The notes beneath the pieces were generated by a model. The model was not told the origin of the DNA, made no database searches, and was given only the letters and a program-made list of their open reading frames with translations. A DNA stretch of 64,000 nucleotides from contig NZ_JNYJ01000050.1 of NCBI RefSeq assembly GCF_000716715.1, positions 1 to 64,000 of the forward strand, written 5' to 3'. The stretch comes from Dactylosporangium aurantiacum (GTDB lineage: Bacteria > Actinomycetota > Actinomycetes > Mycobacteriales > Micromonosporaceae). Positions 27,837 to 36,684 of the stretch are shown piece by piece. Made by a program: the position numbers and the translations under genes. Numbering within the stretch: position 1 is the first letter of the stretch; every line of letters begins with the position of its first letter.

Positions 27837-29096
27837 CTACGCGAAGAGTGCCCGACCCCAGTAGTCGTCGGCCGCACGGATGCCCGGAGGGCACGCGAAC
27901 AAACCACTTGACACGTGGCGGATGTACTCGTTGAGCGAGTCCTGCCGCGCGAGACGGGTCTGCACGGGCACGAACTGCCGGCGTGGATCACGCTGGTAGG
28001 CGATGAAGAACAGCCCGGCGTCGAGGCGGCCGAGCCCGTCCGAGCCGTCGACGAAGTTGTAGCCGCGGCGCAGCAGCCGGGCCCCCTCGTTGGCGTCCGG
28101 GTGCGCGAGCCGCACATGGGCGTCCGCGGCGATGAGCGGCTGGCCGTCGGCGCCCTTCGCGGCGAACTGCGGCTCGTCGAACTCACCCTTGCCGCCCAGC
28201 GGCGCGCCCTCGCCCTTGTTCCGCCCGATGATCGCCTCCTGCTCGCCGAGCGAGGTGCGGTCCCAGGTCTCGATGAGCATGCGGATCTTGCGGGTGACGA
28301 CGTACGAGCCGCCCGTCATCCACTCCGCGCCGTCACCCGGCTGCACCCACAGCTGGTCCTTGAGCAGCTGGGTGTCCTCGGCCTTGAGGTTGGCGGTGCC
28401 GTCCTTGAAGCCGAACAGGTTGCGGGCGGTCACCTGGCCGCGGGAGGTCGAGGAGGTGCGCCCGAAGCCCAGCTGCGTCCACCGGACGCTGACCACGCCG
28501 AAGCCGATGCGGGCGAGGTTGCGCACCGCGTGCACGGCCACCTGCGGGTCGTGCGCGCACGCCTGGATGCAGATGTCGCCGCCGGAGATCTCCGGCTTGA
28601 GCGCGTCCTTGGCGAAGCGCGGCAGGTCGGCCAGGGCGGCGGGGCGGCGGTCCGCGATGCCGAAGCGGTCCTTGCCGTCGGCGGTGCGAAACAGCGTCGG
28701 CCCGAAGCCGATGGTGAGGGTGAGGCCGGACGGCGGCAGGCCGAGCGCCTCGCCCGTGTCGTCCGGCGCCGCCTCCGGGGCGCCGTTGACCGCGCCGATG
28801 CTGCCGGCGTCGCGGCCCTGCGTCATCCGCGCGGCGGCGTGGGTCCACTTCTCCAGCAGCTCGACGAGCTCGGCCTTCTTGTCGGTGATGACGTCGAAGG
28901 CGACGAAGTGCAGCCGGTCCTGGGCGGGGGTGACGATGCCCGCCTGGTGCTCGCCGTAGAACGGGATCGCCGCACCCGCGTCCGCGGCCTGCGCCGGATG
29001 CGTGGCGCCGTCGATCAGCGTCGCGCCGGCCACGCCCGCGGCCGCGGCACCGATGGCGCCGGCGCCGGCGAGCCCGAGCATCTTGCGTCGATCCAT
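27837..29096 (-). CDS. efeB: EfeB: Tat-exported DyP-type heme peroxidase / deferrochelatase
   Basis: 419 residues. Twin-arginine-like signal MDRRKMLGLAGAGAIGAAAAG with AQA as likely cleavage site. The DyP fold shows the conserved NLFGFKDGTANL, whose Asp is the acid–base residue, the second-half segment RLAHPDANEGARLLRRGYNFVDG containing the proximal heme histidine, and FFIAYQRDPRRQFVPVQTRLA. In the EfeUOB system it oxidises ferrous iron or takes iron from heme outside the membrane. Last gene of efeU-efeO-efeB, 78 bp after efeO with a small hairpin between. Confidence 0.95.
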   Translation of the reverse strand: MDRRKMLGLAGAGAIGAAAAGVAGATLIDGATHPAQAADAGAAIPFYGEHQAGIVTPAQDRLHFVAFDVITDKKAELVELLEKWTHAAARMTQGRDAGSIGAVNGAPEAAPDDTGEALGLPPSGLTLTIGFGPTLFRTADGKDRFGIADRRPAALADLPRFAKDALKPEISGGDICIQACAHDPQVAVHAVRNLARIGFGVVSVRWTQLGFGRTSSTSRGQVTARNLFGFKDGTANLKAEDTQLLKDQLWVQPGDGAEWMTGGSYVVTRKIRMLIETWDRTSLGEQEAIIGRNKGEGAPLGGKGEFDEPQFAAKGADGQPLIAADAHVRLAHPDANEGARLLRRGYNFVDGSDGLGRLDAGLFFIAYQRDPRRQFVPVQTRLARQDSLNEYIRHVSSGLFACPPGIRAADDYWGRALFA

Positions 29097-29141
29097 CGTG
29101 CGTCCCTTCCGTGGGTGCGGTGCCGGGGTGCGGTGCGGGTG

Positions 29142-29167
29142 CGGTCCCGGCCTCGCGGCCGGGACCG
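29142..29167 (-). terminator. Hairpin between efeO and efeB
   Basis: Perfect 11-bp stem (29142–29152 with 29157–29167, arm CGGTCCCGGCC) and the tetraloop TCGC in the 78-bp gap after efeO. Likely an mRNA-stability or partial termination element within the operon. Confidence 0.6.
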
Positions 29168-29174
29168 TGCCGGC

Positions 29175-30320
29175 CTACTTGCCGGCGACCAGCGGGGCGA
29201 CCTTGCTGATCGGCTCGGCGAGCGCGTTGATCGCGTCGCCGAGGGCCTTCAGGTCGCCCTCGGACAGCTCGTTGTGGAACTTCCAGCCGTCGCCCTTGCG
29301 GTGCTTGTCCAGCTCGGCCTGGGCCGCGGCGAACTTCTCGTCGAGGGTCTTGGCCAGGGCCGCGTCCTTCTCCTCGATCACCGGGCGGAGCGCGGCGATC
29401 GCGGCGCGGGAGCCTTCGAGGTTGGCCGCGAAGTCCCACAGGTCGGTGTGCGACCAGATGTCCTCCTCACCGGTGATCTTGCCGGTGGCGACCTCGTCCA
29501 GCAGCTCCTTGGCGCCGTTGGCCAGGTTCAGCGGCGACAGCTGCACGCTGTTGGACTTCTCGACGATCGTCTTGACATCGGCGAGCAGCTTGTCGGCGGT
29601 CGGGCCGGACTTGCTGATGTCCTTGGTGACCCAGAGGTCCTTCTCGATCTTGTGGAAGCCGGTCCACTCCTGGCCCGTCTCCAGGTCCGCCTCGCGGGCG
29701 TCGATGGCCGGGTCGAGGTCGCCGAAGCTCTCCGCGACCGGCTCGATGCGCTCCCAGTACGTGCGGGCGATCGGGAAGAGCGCCTTGGCCTTCTCGATGT
29801 CGCCGGCCTTGACCGCGTCGACGAACTCGGTGGTCTTGTCGATCAGCGCGCCGGTCTGGCTCTTCACGTAGCGCTGGTAGTCCTGCGCCGCCTGGGCGAG
29901 CTTCGCGTCGTCGGTGAGCGGCTTGGTCTCGCCGGTGGCCTTGAAGCCGCCGCGGATGCCCTTGCCGCTCATGCCGGGTTTGCAGGCCGTCTCGTAGGTG
30001 CCGGCGGGCAGCTCGACGATGAGCTCGCGGCTCAGGCCGGGCGCCACGTTCTCGACCTCGCCCATGATCCGGTCACCGGAGGCGAACACGTAGAACTCGG
30101 TGACCTTGCTGCCCTTGTTGCTGACCGCGAACGTCACGGCGCCGGCCGCGACCTCGGTCTTCTCGACCTTGCACTCGGTGTCGGTGGCGGTCACGGCGAT
30201 CTTGCCGTTGCCGCCGGCCGCCGGCTTGGCGTCGCCGGTGCCGTCACCGCCGCCGCAGCCACCGAGGGTCAGCGCGGCCGCCGTGCCGGCGCTCACCGCG
30301 ATCAAGGCTGAAATACGCAT
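29175..30320 (-). CDS. efeO: EfeO: iron-uptake lipoprotein with cupredoxin and M75 domains
   Basis: 381 residues. Lipoprotein signal with lipobox LGGC (Cys about residue 22). The N-terminal cupredoxin-like domain (about 40–130) has EVAAGAVTFAVSNKGSKVTEFYV and ends in YETACKPGM. The imelysin/M75 domain (about 140–381) carries the metal-site motif GFHKIEKDLW and YWERIEPVAESFGDLDPAIDARE. EfeO binds iron outside the cell and hands it to EfeU. It lies between efeU (33-bp gap) and efeB, in the canonical order. Confidence 0.96.
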   Translation of the reverse strand: MRISALIAVSAGTAAALTLGGCGGGDGTGDAKPAAGGNGKIAVTATDTECKVEKTEVAAGAVTFAVSNKGSKVTEFYVFASGDRIMGEVENVAPGLSRELIVELPAGTYETACKPGMSGKGIRGGFKATGETKPLTDDAKLAQAAQDYQRYVKSQTGALIDKTTEFVDAVKAGDIEKAKALFPIARTYWERIEPVAESFGDLDPAIDAREADLETGQEWTGFHKIEKDLWVTKDISKSGPTADKLLADVKTIVEKSNSVQLSPLNLANGAKELLDEVATGKITGEEDIWSHTDLWDFAANLEGSRAAIAALRPVIEEKDAALAKTLDEKFAAAQAELDKHRKGDGWKFHNELSEGDLKALGDAINALAEPISKVAPLVAGK

Positions 30321-30353
30321 GGTTCTCCTACGAAAGGGGTGAGGCGCTCAGGC

Positions 30354-31196
30354 TCAGGCCGACGTGCTGACCGGCTGGGACGCCGGCGTCGGGGTCTTCT
30401 TCAGCAGCGGCAGCAGGAACAGGACCAGGACCGGGATGCCGTAGCCGAGCCAGGCGACGGTCTCCAGCACGGTCGGCTGCGGCGTGATGTTGAACATGCC
30501 GCGCAGCAGCTCGGCATACCAGGTGTCCGGCGGCAGCGCCCCGGTCACGTCGTACGCGTGCGTGTTGATGCCCGGCAGGACACCGCTCTCCTGCAGGTCG
30601 TGCACGCCGTACTTGAAGATCCCGGCGGCGACGAGGACCAGCAGCGCGCCGGTCCAGGTGAAGAAGCGGGTCAGGTTGATGCGCACGGCGCTGGCGTAGA
30701 GCAGCCAGCCGAGCACGACCGAGGTGAGCAGCCCGAGGCTGATGCCGATCAGCGGCTCGGCGGAGTCCTTCGTGCCCTGCGCCGCGGCGTAGAAGAGGAT
30801 CGAGGTCTCCAGGCCCTCGCGGATCACCGCGAGGAACGCCATGCCGGCGATCGCCCAGGCACCGACCTGGATCGCCTCCTCGAGCCGGCCGCGCAGCTCG
30901 GCGCCCATCCGGCGGGCCATCCGGCGCATCCAGAAGATCATCCAGGTGACGAAGATGACGGCGGCGAAGGAGGCGCACGCCTCGAACAGCTCCTGGTGCT
31001 CGAAGCTCAGCGTCGCCGCGCCCGCCTCCAGCAGGGCGGCGAAGCCGACGGACAGCAGCACCGCGGCCGCGACGCCGGCCCAGACGAACTTCAGCAGGTG
31101 CTTGCGGTCGCTCTTGACCAGGAAGGCGACGAGAATCGAGACCACCAGGGTGATCTCGAGCCCTTCGCGCAGGCCGATCAGGTAGATGGCGGTCAT
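30354..31196 (-). CDS. efeU: EfeU: FTR1-family iron permease
   Basis: 280 residues, seven membrane segments. The two iron-binding REGLE motifs of the FTR1 family are present at residues 10–14 (LREGLEITL) and 126–130 (IREGLETSI). It moves iron across the cytoplasmic membrane after oxidation or handling by EfeO and EfeB. ATG 31196 has GGAG a few bases upstream and gives the first REGLE at its normal distance from the N-terminus. First gene of the operon, only 12 bp downstream of a pair of IdeR/DtxR-like boxes, so iron repression is likely. Confidence 0.96.
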   Translation of the reverse strand: MTAIYLIGLREGLEITLVVSILVAFLVKSDRKHLLKFVWAGVAAAVLLSVGFAALLEAGAATLSFEHQELFEACASFAAVIFVTWMIFWMRRMARRMGAELRGRLEEAIQVGAWAIAGMAFLAVIREGLETSILFYAAAQGTKDSAEPLIGISLGLLTSVVLGWLLYASAVRINLTRFFTWTGALLVLVAAGIFKYGVHDLQESGVLPGINTHAYDVTGALPPDTWYAELLRGMFNITPQPTVLETVAWLGYGIPVLVLFLLPLLKKTPTPASQPVSTSA

Positions 31197-31207
31197 TCGA
31201 GCGCTCC

Positions 31208-31226
31208 GCAGGTTAGCCGAACCTTA
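31208..31226 (-). promoter_or_regulatory. IdeR/DtxR-like iron box 1
   Basis: Minus-strand sequence TAAGGTTCGGCTAACCTGC matches 15 of 19 positions of the IdeR/DtxR consensus TTAGGTTAGGCTAACCTAA, with the GGTT...AACC core intact. It ends 12 bp before the efeU start, so bound repressor would cover the transcription or translation start. Confidence 0.8.
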
Positions 31227-31227
31227 C

Positions 31228-31246
31228 TTAGGTCAGCGTTACCTTA
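31228..31246 (-). promoter_or_regulatory. IdeR/DtxR-like iron box 2
   Basis: Plus-strand sequence TTAGGTCAGCGTTACCTTA matches 14 of 19 consensus positions and keeps both TTAGGT and ACCT half-sites. It is 20 bp from box 1, about two helical turns, suggesting cooperative binding of two IdeR dimers per site. Confidence 0.75.
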
Positions 31247-31263
31247 CCGGCCGGCCGCCGGGT

Positions 31264-31278
31264 TCTACAAGTTGTAGA
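31264..31278. promoter_or_regulatory. 15-bp perfect palindrome upstream of efeU
   Basis: TCTACAAGTTGTAGA (7-bp arms around a central G) lies about 70 bp upstream of efeU and 18 bp beyond the ahcY terminator hairpin. It resembles operators of BlaI/CopY-type repressors in spacing, but no such regulator is in the window. Function not established. Confidence 0.5.
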
Positions 31279-31295
31279 GGGGCCCCGCGAAACGA

Positions 31296-31331
31296 CACAG
31301 GGCCCGGCCGCCGCAGCGACCGAGCCCTGTG
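31296..31331 (-). terminator. Terminator after ahcY
   Basis: Eight-bp stem CACAGGGC (31296–31303) / GCCCTGTG (31324–31331) with a GC-rich 20-nt loop, starting 11 bp after the ahcY stop on the minus strand. Confidence 0.6.
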
Positions 31332-31341
31332 CGCGCTGGTG

Positions 31342-32832
<1,491 letters not shown>

Positions 32833-32977
32833 GCAGTCTCCTGGTCTGTGGGCCGGATGTGAACCTGGGCCCGTCCCGGGCCGCGCTGATCGACCAGACG
32901 CGGCCAAGGGCCCAGAGCGGCGCGACTCTTACGGTACGCGGCAGCGCTCGAGGAACGCTCACCGGCCTTTGGACAGC

Positions 32978-33013
32978 GCACGGGGCGGTGAGATCGCTCT
33001 CACCGCCCCGTGC
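32978..33013 (-). terminator. 15-bp hairpin in the ahcY leader
   Basis: Perfect stem 32978–32992 / 32999–33013 (arm GCACGGGGCGGTGAG), 6-nt loop. It could end transcripts coming from manA or, if transcription starts at the promoter upstream of it, act as an attenuator for ahcY. Confidence 0.6.
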
Positions 33014-33076
33014 TTCCCCCCGGTTTGGTTCCCCCGCATGAGGCTCGGACTCAGTTCCGAACCCTGCGTAGCCAGA

Positions 33077-33104
33077 ACACTACTCTCTGCTAGCTCAATG
33101 TCAA
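33077..33104 (-). promoter_or_regulatory. Predicted sigma-70-type promoter for ahcY
   Basis: On the minus strand TTGACA (33104–33099), a perfect -35 hexamer, is followed after 16 bp by TAGTGT (33082–33077), matching 4 of 6 of TATAAT. This is one of the best housekeeping-type promoters in the window. It sits 57 bp after the manA stop, in an AT-richer patch. Confidence 0.65.
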
Positions 33105-33160
33105 GACGAATCCGGACAAGTCAGCGCTTTTTCGGTTGCGGTTTCCGCCGGTACCGCCGG

Positions 33161-34303
33161 CTACGGCGTGGCGGCCTGGAAGACCTCGCCCTCGCCGCTG
33201 ACCGCGAGCGCGCCCCGGGACGCGGGCGCGAACGCCGCCTCGCCCGCGGCGAGCGTGACCGGCACCACGCCGTCGTCGATCCGCACCGCCCCGCGCACGC
33301 ACAGCACGATCCGCGGCCCGCCGCCGGGCAGCCGGACCGCCGTCGTGCCCGCGTCGGCCGGATCGAGCACCGCCCGGTGCAGGGTGAAGTCCTCGACCGG
33401 CACCGGCCACGTGACCAGCCCCGGCCCGAGGTCGACCGGCCGGGTGACCGGGTCGTCGAGCACCTCGAAGCGCAGCACCCGCAGCAGCTCGTCCACGTCG
33501 ACGTGCTTCGGGGTCAGCCCGCCGCGCAGCACGTTGTCCGACGCCGCCATGATCTCCACGCCGACGCCGCGCAGGTAGGCGTGCAGGTTCCCGGCGGGCA
33601 TCCAGACCGCCTCGCCCGGCCGCAGCCGGACCCGGTTGAGCAGCATCGCGACGATGACCCCGGCGTCGCCCGGGTACTGCTCGGCGAGCTCGGGCGCGAG
33701 CGAGTACGCCCCGCCGCGGGCGGCGCAGGCGGCCACGACCTCGTCGACCAGCCGCGAGTCCGGCTTGCCGAGCAGGCCGCGCACCGCGTCGTGCAGCGCG
33801 GCGGCCTTGTCCTGCTGACGCAGCGCGCCGACCGTCTCCTCCAGCCCGGCCACGTCGAGCGCGGCGAGGTCGGCGGCGGTGACGGCCGGGTCGCGGAAGC
33901 CGCACAGCGCGTCGAAGTCGGTCAGCGCGACCAGCATCTCCGGCTTGTGCCACGCGTCCACGTAGGACGGGTGCCCGGCCGCGTGCGCCTCCCGGGCCTG
34001 GGCGAGGGTCGGGTGCGCCTGCAGCGACAGCGGCTGGGCCGCCGCGAGGACTTTGAGCAGGAACGGCAGCCGGGGCCCGAACCGGGCCACGCCCGACGCG
34101 CCGAGCAGGCCCTCGGGGTCCGCGGCGATCGCGTCCACCAGGGACGTGCCGCTCACCGCCAGCCGGGACGGGCTCGCCGGGTGCGCGCCCATCCACAGCT
34201 CGGCCTCGGGCTCGGCGGCCGGCGACGGCCGGCCCTGCAACGCGGCGATCGCGCTGCGCGAACCCCACGCGTACTTCCGGATCGGGCTGTCGAGCAGCTC
34301 CAC
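33161..34303 (-). CDS. manA: Mannose-6-phosphate isomerase, class I
   Basis: Interconverts fructose-6-phosphate and mannose-6-phosphate, feeding GDP-mannose for glycolipids and glycoproteins. 380 residues with the zinc-site motifs PLSLQAHPTLAQAREAH, AWHKPEM and MPAGNLHAYLRG, and the family start LLDSPIRKYAWGSRSAIA. GTG 34303 is preceded by GGAGG at good spacing and follows the CDF gene stop by 1 bp. Last gene of the manB–manA operon. Confidence 0.95.
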   Translation of the reverse strand: MELLDSPIRKYAWGSRSAIAALQGRPSPAAEPEAELWMGAHPASPSRLAVSGTSLVDAIAADPEGLLGASGVARFGPRLPFLLKVLAAAQPLSLQAHPTLAQAREAHAAGHPSYVDAWHKPEMLVALTDFDALCGFRDPAVTAADLAALDVAGLEETVGALRQQDKAAALHDAVRGLLGKPDSRLVDEVVAACAARGGAYSLAPELAEQYPGDAGVIVAMLLNRVRLRPGEAVWMPAGNLHAYLRGVGVEIMAASDNVLRGGLTPKHVDVDELLRVLRFEVLDDPVTRPVDLGPGLVTWPVPVEDFTLHRAVLDPADAGTTAVRLPGGGPRIVLCVRGAVRIDDGVVPVTLAAGEAAFAPASRGALAVSGEGEVFQAATP

Positions 34304-34304
34304 G

Positions 34305-35267
34305 CTAGTGCGCCTCCGCGGTGTCCGGCACGCCCGTCCCGGAGGAGGGCTTGCCCGCCTGGTAGATGTCCGGCTCCAGGTAGATGATCCTGGCGATCGG
34401 CACCGCCGCCCGGATCCGGGCCTCGGCCGCGTCGATGCCGCGGGCCACCTCGCCCGCGGTCTCGTCGTGCCGGACCGCGATCTTGGCCGCGACGAGCAGC
34501 TCGTCGGGGCCCAGGTGCACGGTGCGCATGTGGATGAGCGACTCGACCTCGGGGCCGCCGACGATCGCCGCCCGGATCTGGGCGATCTGCTCCGGGGACG
34601 CGGCCTCACCGACGAGCAGGCCCTTCATCTCCACCGCGAGGATCGCGGCGACCACGATGAGCAGCAGGCCGATCGCCGCGGTGCCGATGCCGTCCCAGAT
34701 GCCGTCGCCGGTGATGAGCGTCATGCCGACCCCGAACAGCGCGAGGACCAGGCCGACCAGGGCCGCGAGGTCCTCCAGGAGGATCACCGGCAGCTCCGGC
34801 TGCTTCGCCCGGCGGATGAACTGCCACCAGCCGGCCTCGCCCTTGATCTTGCGGGTCTCCTGGATCGCGGTGCGGAACGACAGGCTCTCCATGACGATCG
34901 CGGCGACCAGCACGGCCACCGGGACCCACTGCCACTTGTCGATCGGCTCCGGGTGGCTGATCTTGTGCCAGGCCTCGTACAGCGCGAAGATGCCGCCGAC
35001 GAAGAACAGCACGACGGCGACGACGAACGCGTAGACGTAGCGCTCCCGGCCGTAGCCGAACGGGTGCTCGGCGTCCGCGCGACGCTTGGACTGCCGGCCA
35101 CCGAAGAGCAGCAGCCCCTGGTTGCCGGAGTCGGCGACCGAGTGGATCGACTCGGCCAGCATCGACGACGACCCGGTGAGCAGGAACGCCACGAACTTGG
35201 TGACCGCGATGCCGAGATTCGCGAACAGCGCCGCGACGACGGCCTTCGTCCCGCCCTCTGTGCTCAT
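34305..35267 (-). CDS. CDF-family cation efflux transporter (in manA operon)
   Basis: 320 residues; six transmembrane helices and a cytoplasmic C-terminal domain of the cation diffusion facilitator family (ZitB/FieF-like, Zn2+/H+ exchange). Helix 2 shows the metal site SMLAESIHSVADSGNQ (HxxxD), followed by HPFGYGRERYVYAF. Helix 5 contains LLEDLAALVGLVLAL. The C-terminal domain has SLIHMRTVHLGPDELLVAAKI. ATGA overlap with the upstream SIS gene shows co-translation. It is closely similar to the divergent CDF gene at 38178–39161. Metal specificity is unknown; a link with mannose metabolism (zinc or manganese enzymes) is speculative. Confidence 0.92.
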   Translation of the reverse strand: MSTEGGTKAVVAALFANLGIAVTKFVAFLLTGSSSMLAESIHSVADSGNQGLLLFGGRQSKRRADAEHPFGYGRERYVYAFVVAVVLFFVGGIFALYEAWHKISHPEPIDKWQWVPVAVLVAAIVMESLSFRTAIQETRKIKGEAGWWQFIRRAKQPELPVILLEDLAALVGLVLALFGVGMTLITGDGIWDGIGTAAIGLLLIVVAAILAVEMKGLLVGEAASPEQIAQIRAAIVGGPEVESLIHMRTVHLGPDELLVAAKIAVRHDETAGEVARGIDAAEARIRAAVPIARIIYLEPDIYQAGKPSSGTGVPDTAEAH

Positions 35268-36472
35268 GGACTGACCAGCTCCTTCATCTCGGACACGGCG
35301 GGCACGGCCATGGGGTCGAAGCCGTGCGCGAGTCCAAGATAGATCGAAGCGAAGTCCGGCACCGCGACGAGAGACGCAAGTCGCTCCAGGGCAGAGCCGC
35401 CCTCGGCGGTGATGAGGCTGACCCGCACGCCGCGGCGCTCGGCGAGCTGCTGGACCGCCTCGGCGCGCTTCTCCTCCACGACCGACGGCTCGCCGTCGGC
35501 CTCCTCCTCGTCGGCGGACAGGCCGCCGTCGCGGAGCAGCACCAGCCGCAGCCGGGTCACCGACTCGTCCTCGTCGGACGGGTCGGCGAAGATGTCCCGG
35601 CCGGCCTCTGCCAGGCCGCCGTAGACGCCGTCGAGCAGGCCGACCCGGCCTCGGCCAGCCTCGCCCAGGGCGCCGGCGACTGCCGGGTAGCGGGCGTTGG
35701 CGGCCAGGGTGTCGCCGAAGCGGCGGGCCGCGACGTTCGCCAGCGGCGAGGAGCCCCAGACGATCGGCACCGACAGCGCCAGGTCCAGCGCGAGGCTCTT
35801 GCCCGGGTTGACGAACGACTCGAGCGTCATGCGGCACCGGTCGGCGTCGGCGTCCAGGCGCGCGGCGGTCTCGGCGAAGTCCGCCTCGTTGACCTTGACC
35901 AGGCCGAGCTGCCGGCCGGCCAGGAGCACCGGCACGGCCAGGCCCCACAGGCTGGCCCGGGCCGGCGCGCGGCGCGGCACCGGGATGAACGGCGCCCGGA
36001 AGCGGTCGGCGAGCGCGTGCAGCTGCGTGTCCGGGGCGCCGATCGCGACGAGCCGGGCGCCGCGGCGGCCGGCGGCCTCGGCCGCGGCCAGGGCCTCCGG
36101 GGAGCGGCCGGACGCGGAGACGGCGATGACGACGTCGGCCGCGCCGACCCAGCCCGGGATGCCGGCGCTGCGGTGCGCGAGCACCGGCACCGGGCAGCGC
36201 GGGCCCGCCACCGTCTCCAGGATGTCGCCGGTGCGCGCGGCGGTGCCGACCCCGGCGATCACGACGGCGCGGGGCCGGCCCTCGTCGGCCAGGGCGCTGA
36301 GGTCGGTCTCCGCCGCGAGGGCCGCCGACTCGCGGACCTGGGCGCCGGCGGACGCGGTGGCGCGCAGCATGCCGCCCGGGTCGTTGCGCTCCAGGGCGGC
36401 GGCGTCGTCCAGCAGCGACAGGTCGATCTCGCGGTGCCCGCGCACGCCCGCGGTGCCCTCCAGGGGGTTCAT
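35264..36472 (-). CDS. SIS-domain phosphosugar isomerase-like protein
   Basis: 402 residues. Resembles the bifunctional phosphoglucose/phosphomannose isomerase family: an N-terminal SIS half with VVIAGVGTAARTGDILETV and VVIAVSASGRSPEALAAAEAA, and a C-terminal half with VPIVWGSSPLANVAARRFGDTLAANARYPA. The sugar-phosphate motif SASGRS is kept. The acidic segment around residue 330 (SADEEEADGEPSVVEEK) is variable. Mycobacterial Rv3256c occupies the same place. Overlaps both neighbours by 4 bp. Actual isomerase activity is likely but not certain. Confidence 0.82.
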   Translation of the reverse strand: MNPLEGTAGVRGHREIDLSLLDDAAALERNDPGGMLRATASAGAQVRESAALAAETDLSALADEGRPRAVVIAGVGTAARTGDILETVAGPRCPVPVLAHRSAGIPGWVGAADVVIAVSASGRSPEALAAAEAAGRRGARLVAIGAPDTQLHALADRFRAPFIPVPRRAPARASLWGLAVPVLLAGRQLGLVKVNEADFAETAARLDADADRCRMTLESFVNPGKSLALDLALSVPIVWGSSPLANVAARRFGDTLAANARYPAVAGALGEAGRGRVGLLDGVYGGLAEAGRDIFADPSDEDESVTRLRLVLLRDGGLSADEEEADGEPSVVEEKRAEAVQQLAERRGVRVSLITAEGGSALERLASLVAVPDFASIYLGLAHGFDPMAVPAVSEMKELVSP

Positions 36473-36654
36473 GCGGCACCGCCCTCGGGCAGCCGGGCCT
36501 CGTCGAGCAGCAGCACCGGGATGCCGTCCCGGATCTCGTAGATCCGCCCGCACTGCGTGCAGGTCAGCGTCTGGGCTGCCTCGTCGAGCGTCAGCTCCGC
36601 GTGGTGCTCGTCGGGACAGCGCAGGATGGAAAGCAGGGCGGGGTCGACGGACAC
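36469..36654 (-). CDS. Trm112-like small zinc-ribbon protein
   Basis: 61 residues: SILRCPDEHHAELTLDEAA, then TCTQCGRIYEIRDGIPVLLLDEA, which is the Trm112/YcaR family pattern ending in IRDGIPVLL. The second CxxC is intact. In the first knuckle only one Cys remains (CPDEHH), with His residues that might replace it. In bacteria the role is unclear; eukaryotic Trm112 activates methyltransferases. Coupled by a 4-bp overlap to the SIS gene and 30 bp after manB. Confidence 0.85.
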   Translation of the reverse strand: MSVDPALLSILRCPDEHHAELTLDEAAQTLTCTQCGRIYEIRDGIPVLLLDEARLPEGGAA

Positions 36655-36684
36655 GTCTCTTCCAACTCCTTCGAACGGCGATCG

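Larger units (their letters stand above)
32833..33160 (-). promoter_or_regulatory. ahcY leader: candidate structured 5' UTR
   Basis: 328 bp between manA and ahcY. With the promoter at 33077–33104, transcripts would start near 33070 and carry about 235 nt before ahcY. The leader contains a G-rich segment (minus strand GGGGGAACCAAACCGGGG, about 33017–33034), followed directly by a 15-bp hairpin. The G-rich part recalls a piece of the ydaO/c-di-AMP riboswitch consensus, but the remaining conserved segments are not visible, so the class is not assigned. Confidence 0.45.

Noticed and set aside
31264..31278. Rho-independent terminator
   Set aside because: The palindrome has an almost absent loop (1 nt) and no T-run, so it cannot form a terminator hairpin well; an operator is more likely.
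33000..33160. tRNA or known small RNA in the AT-richer patch before ahcY
   Set aside because: No cloverleaf, no CCA end and no anticodon arm; the signal is better explained as promoter plus leader.
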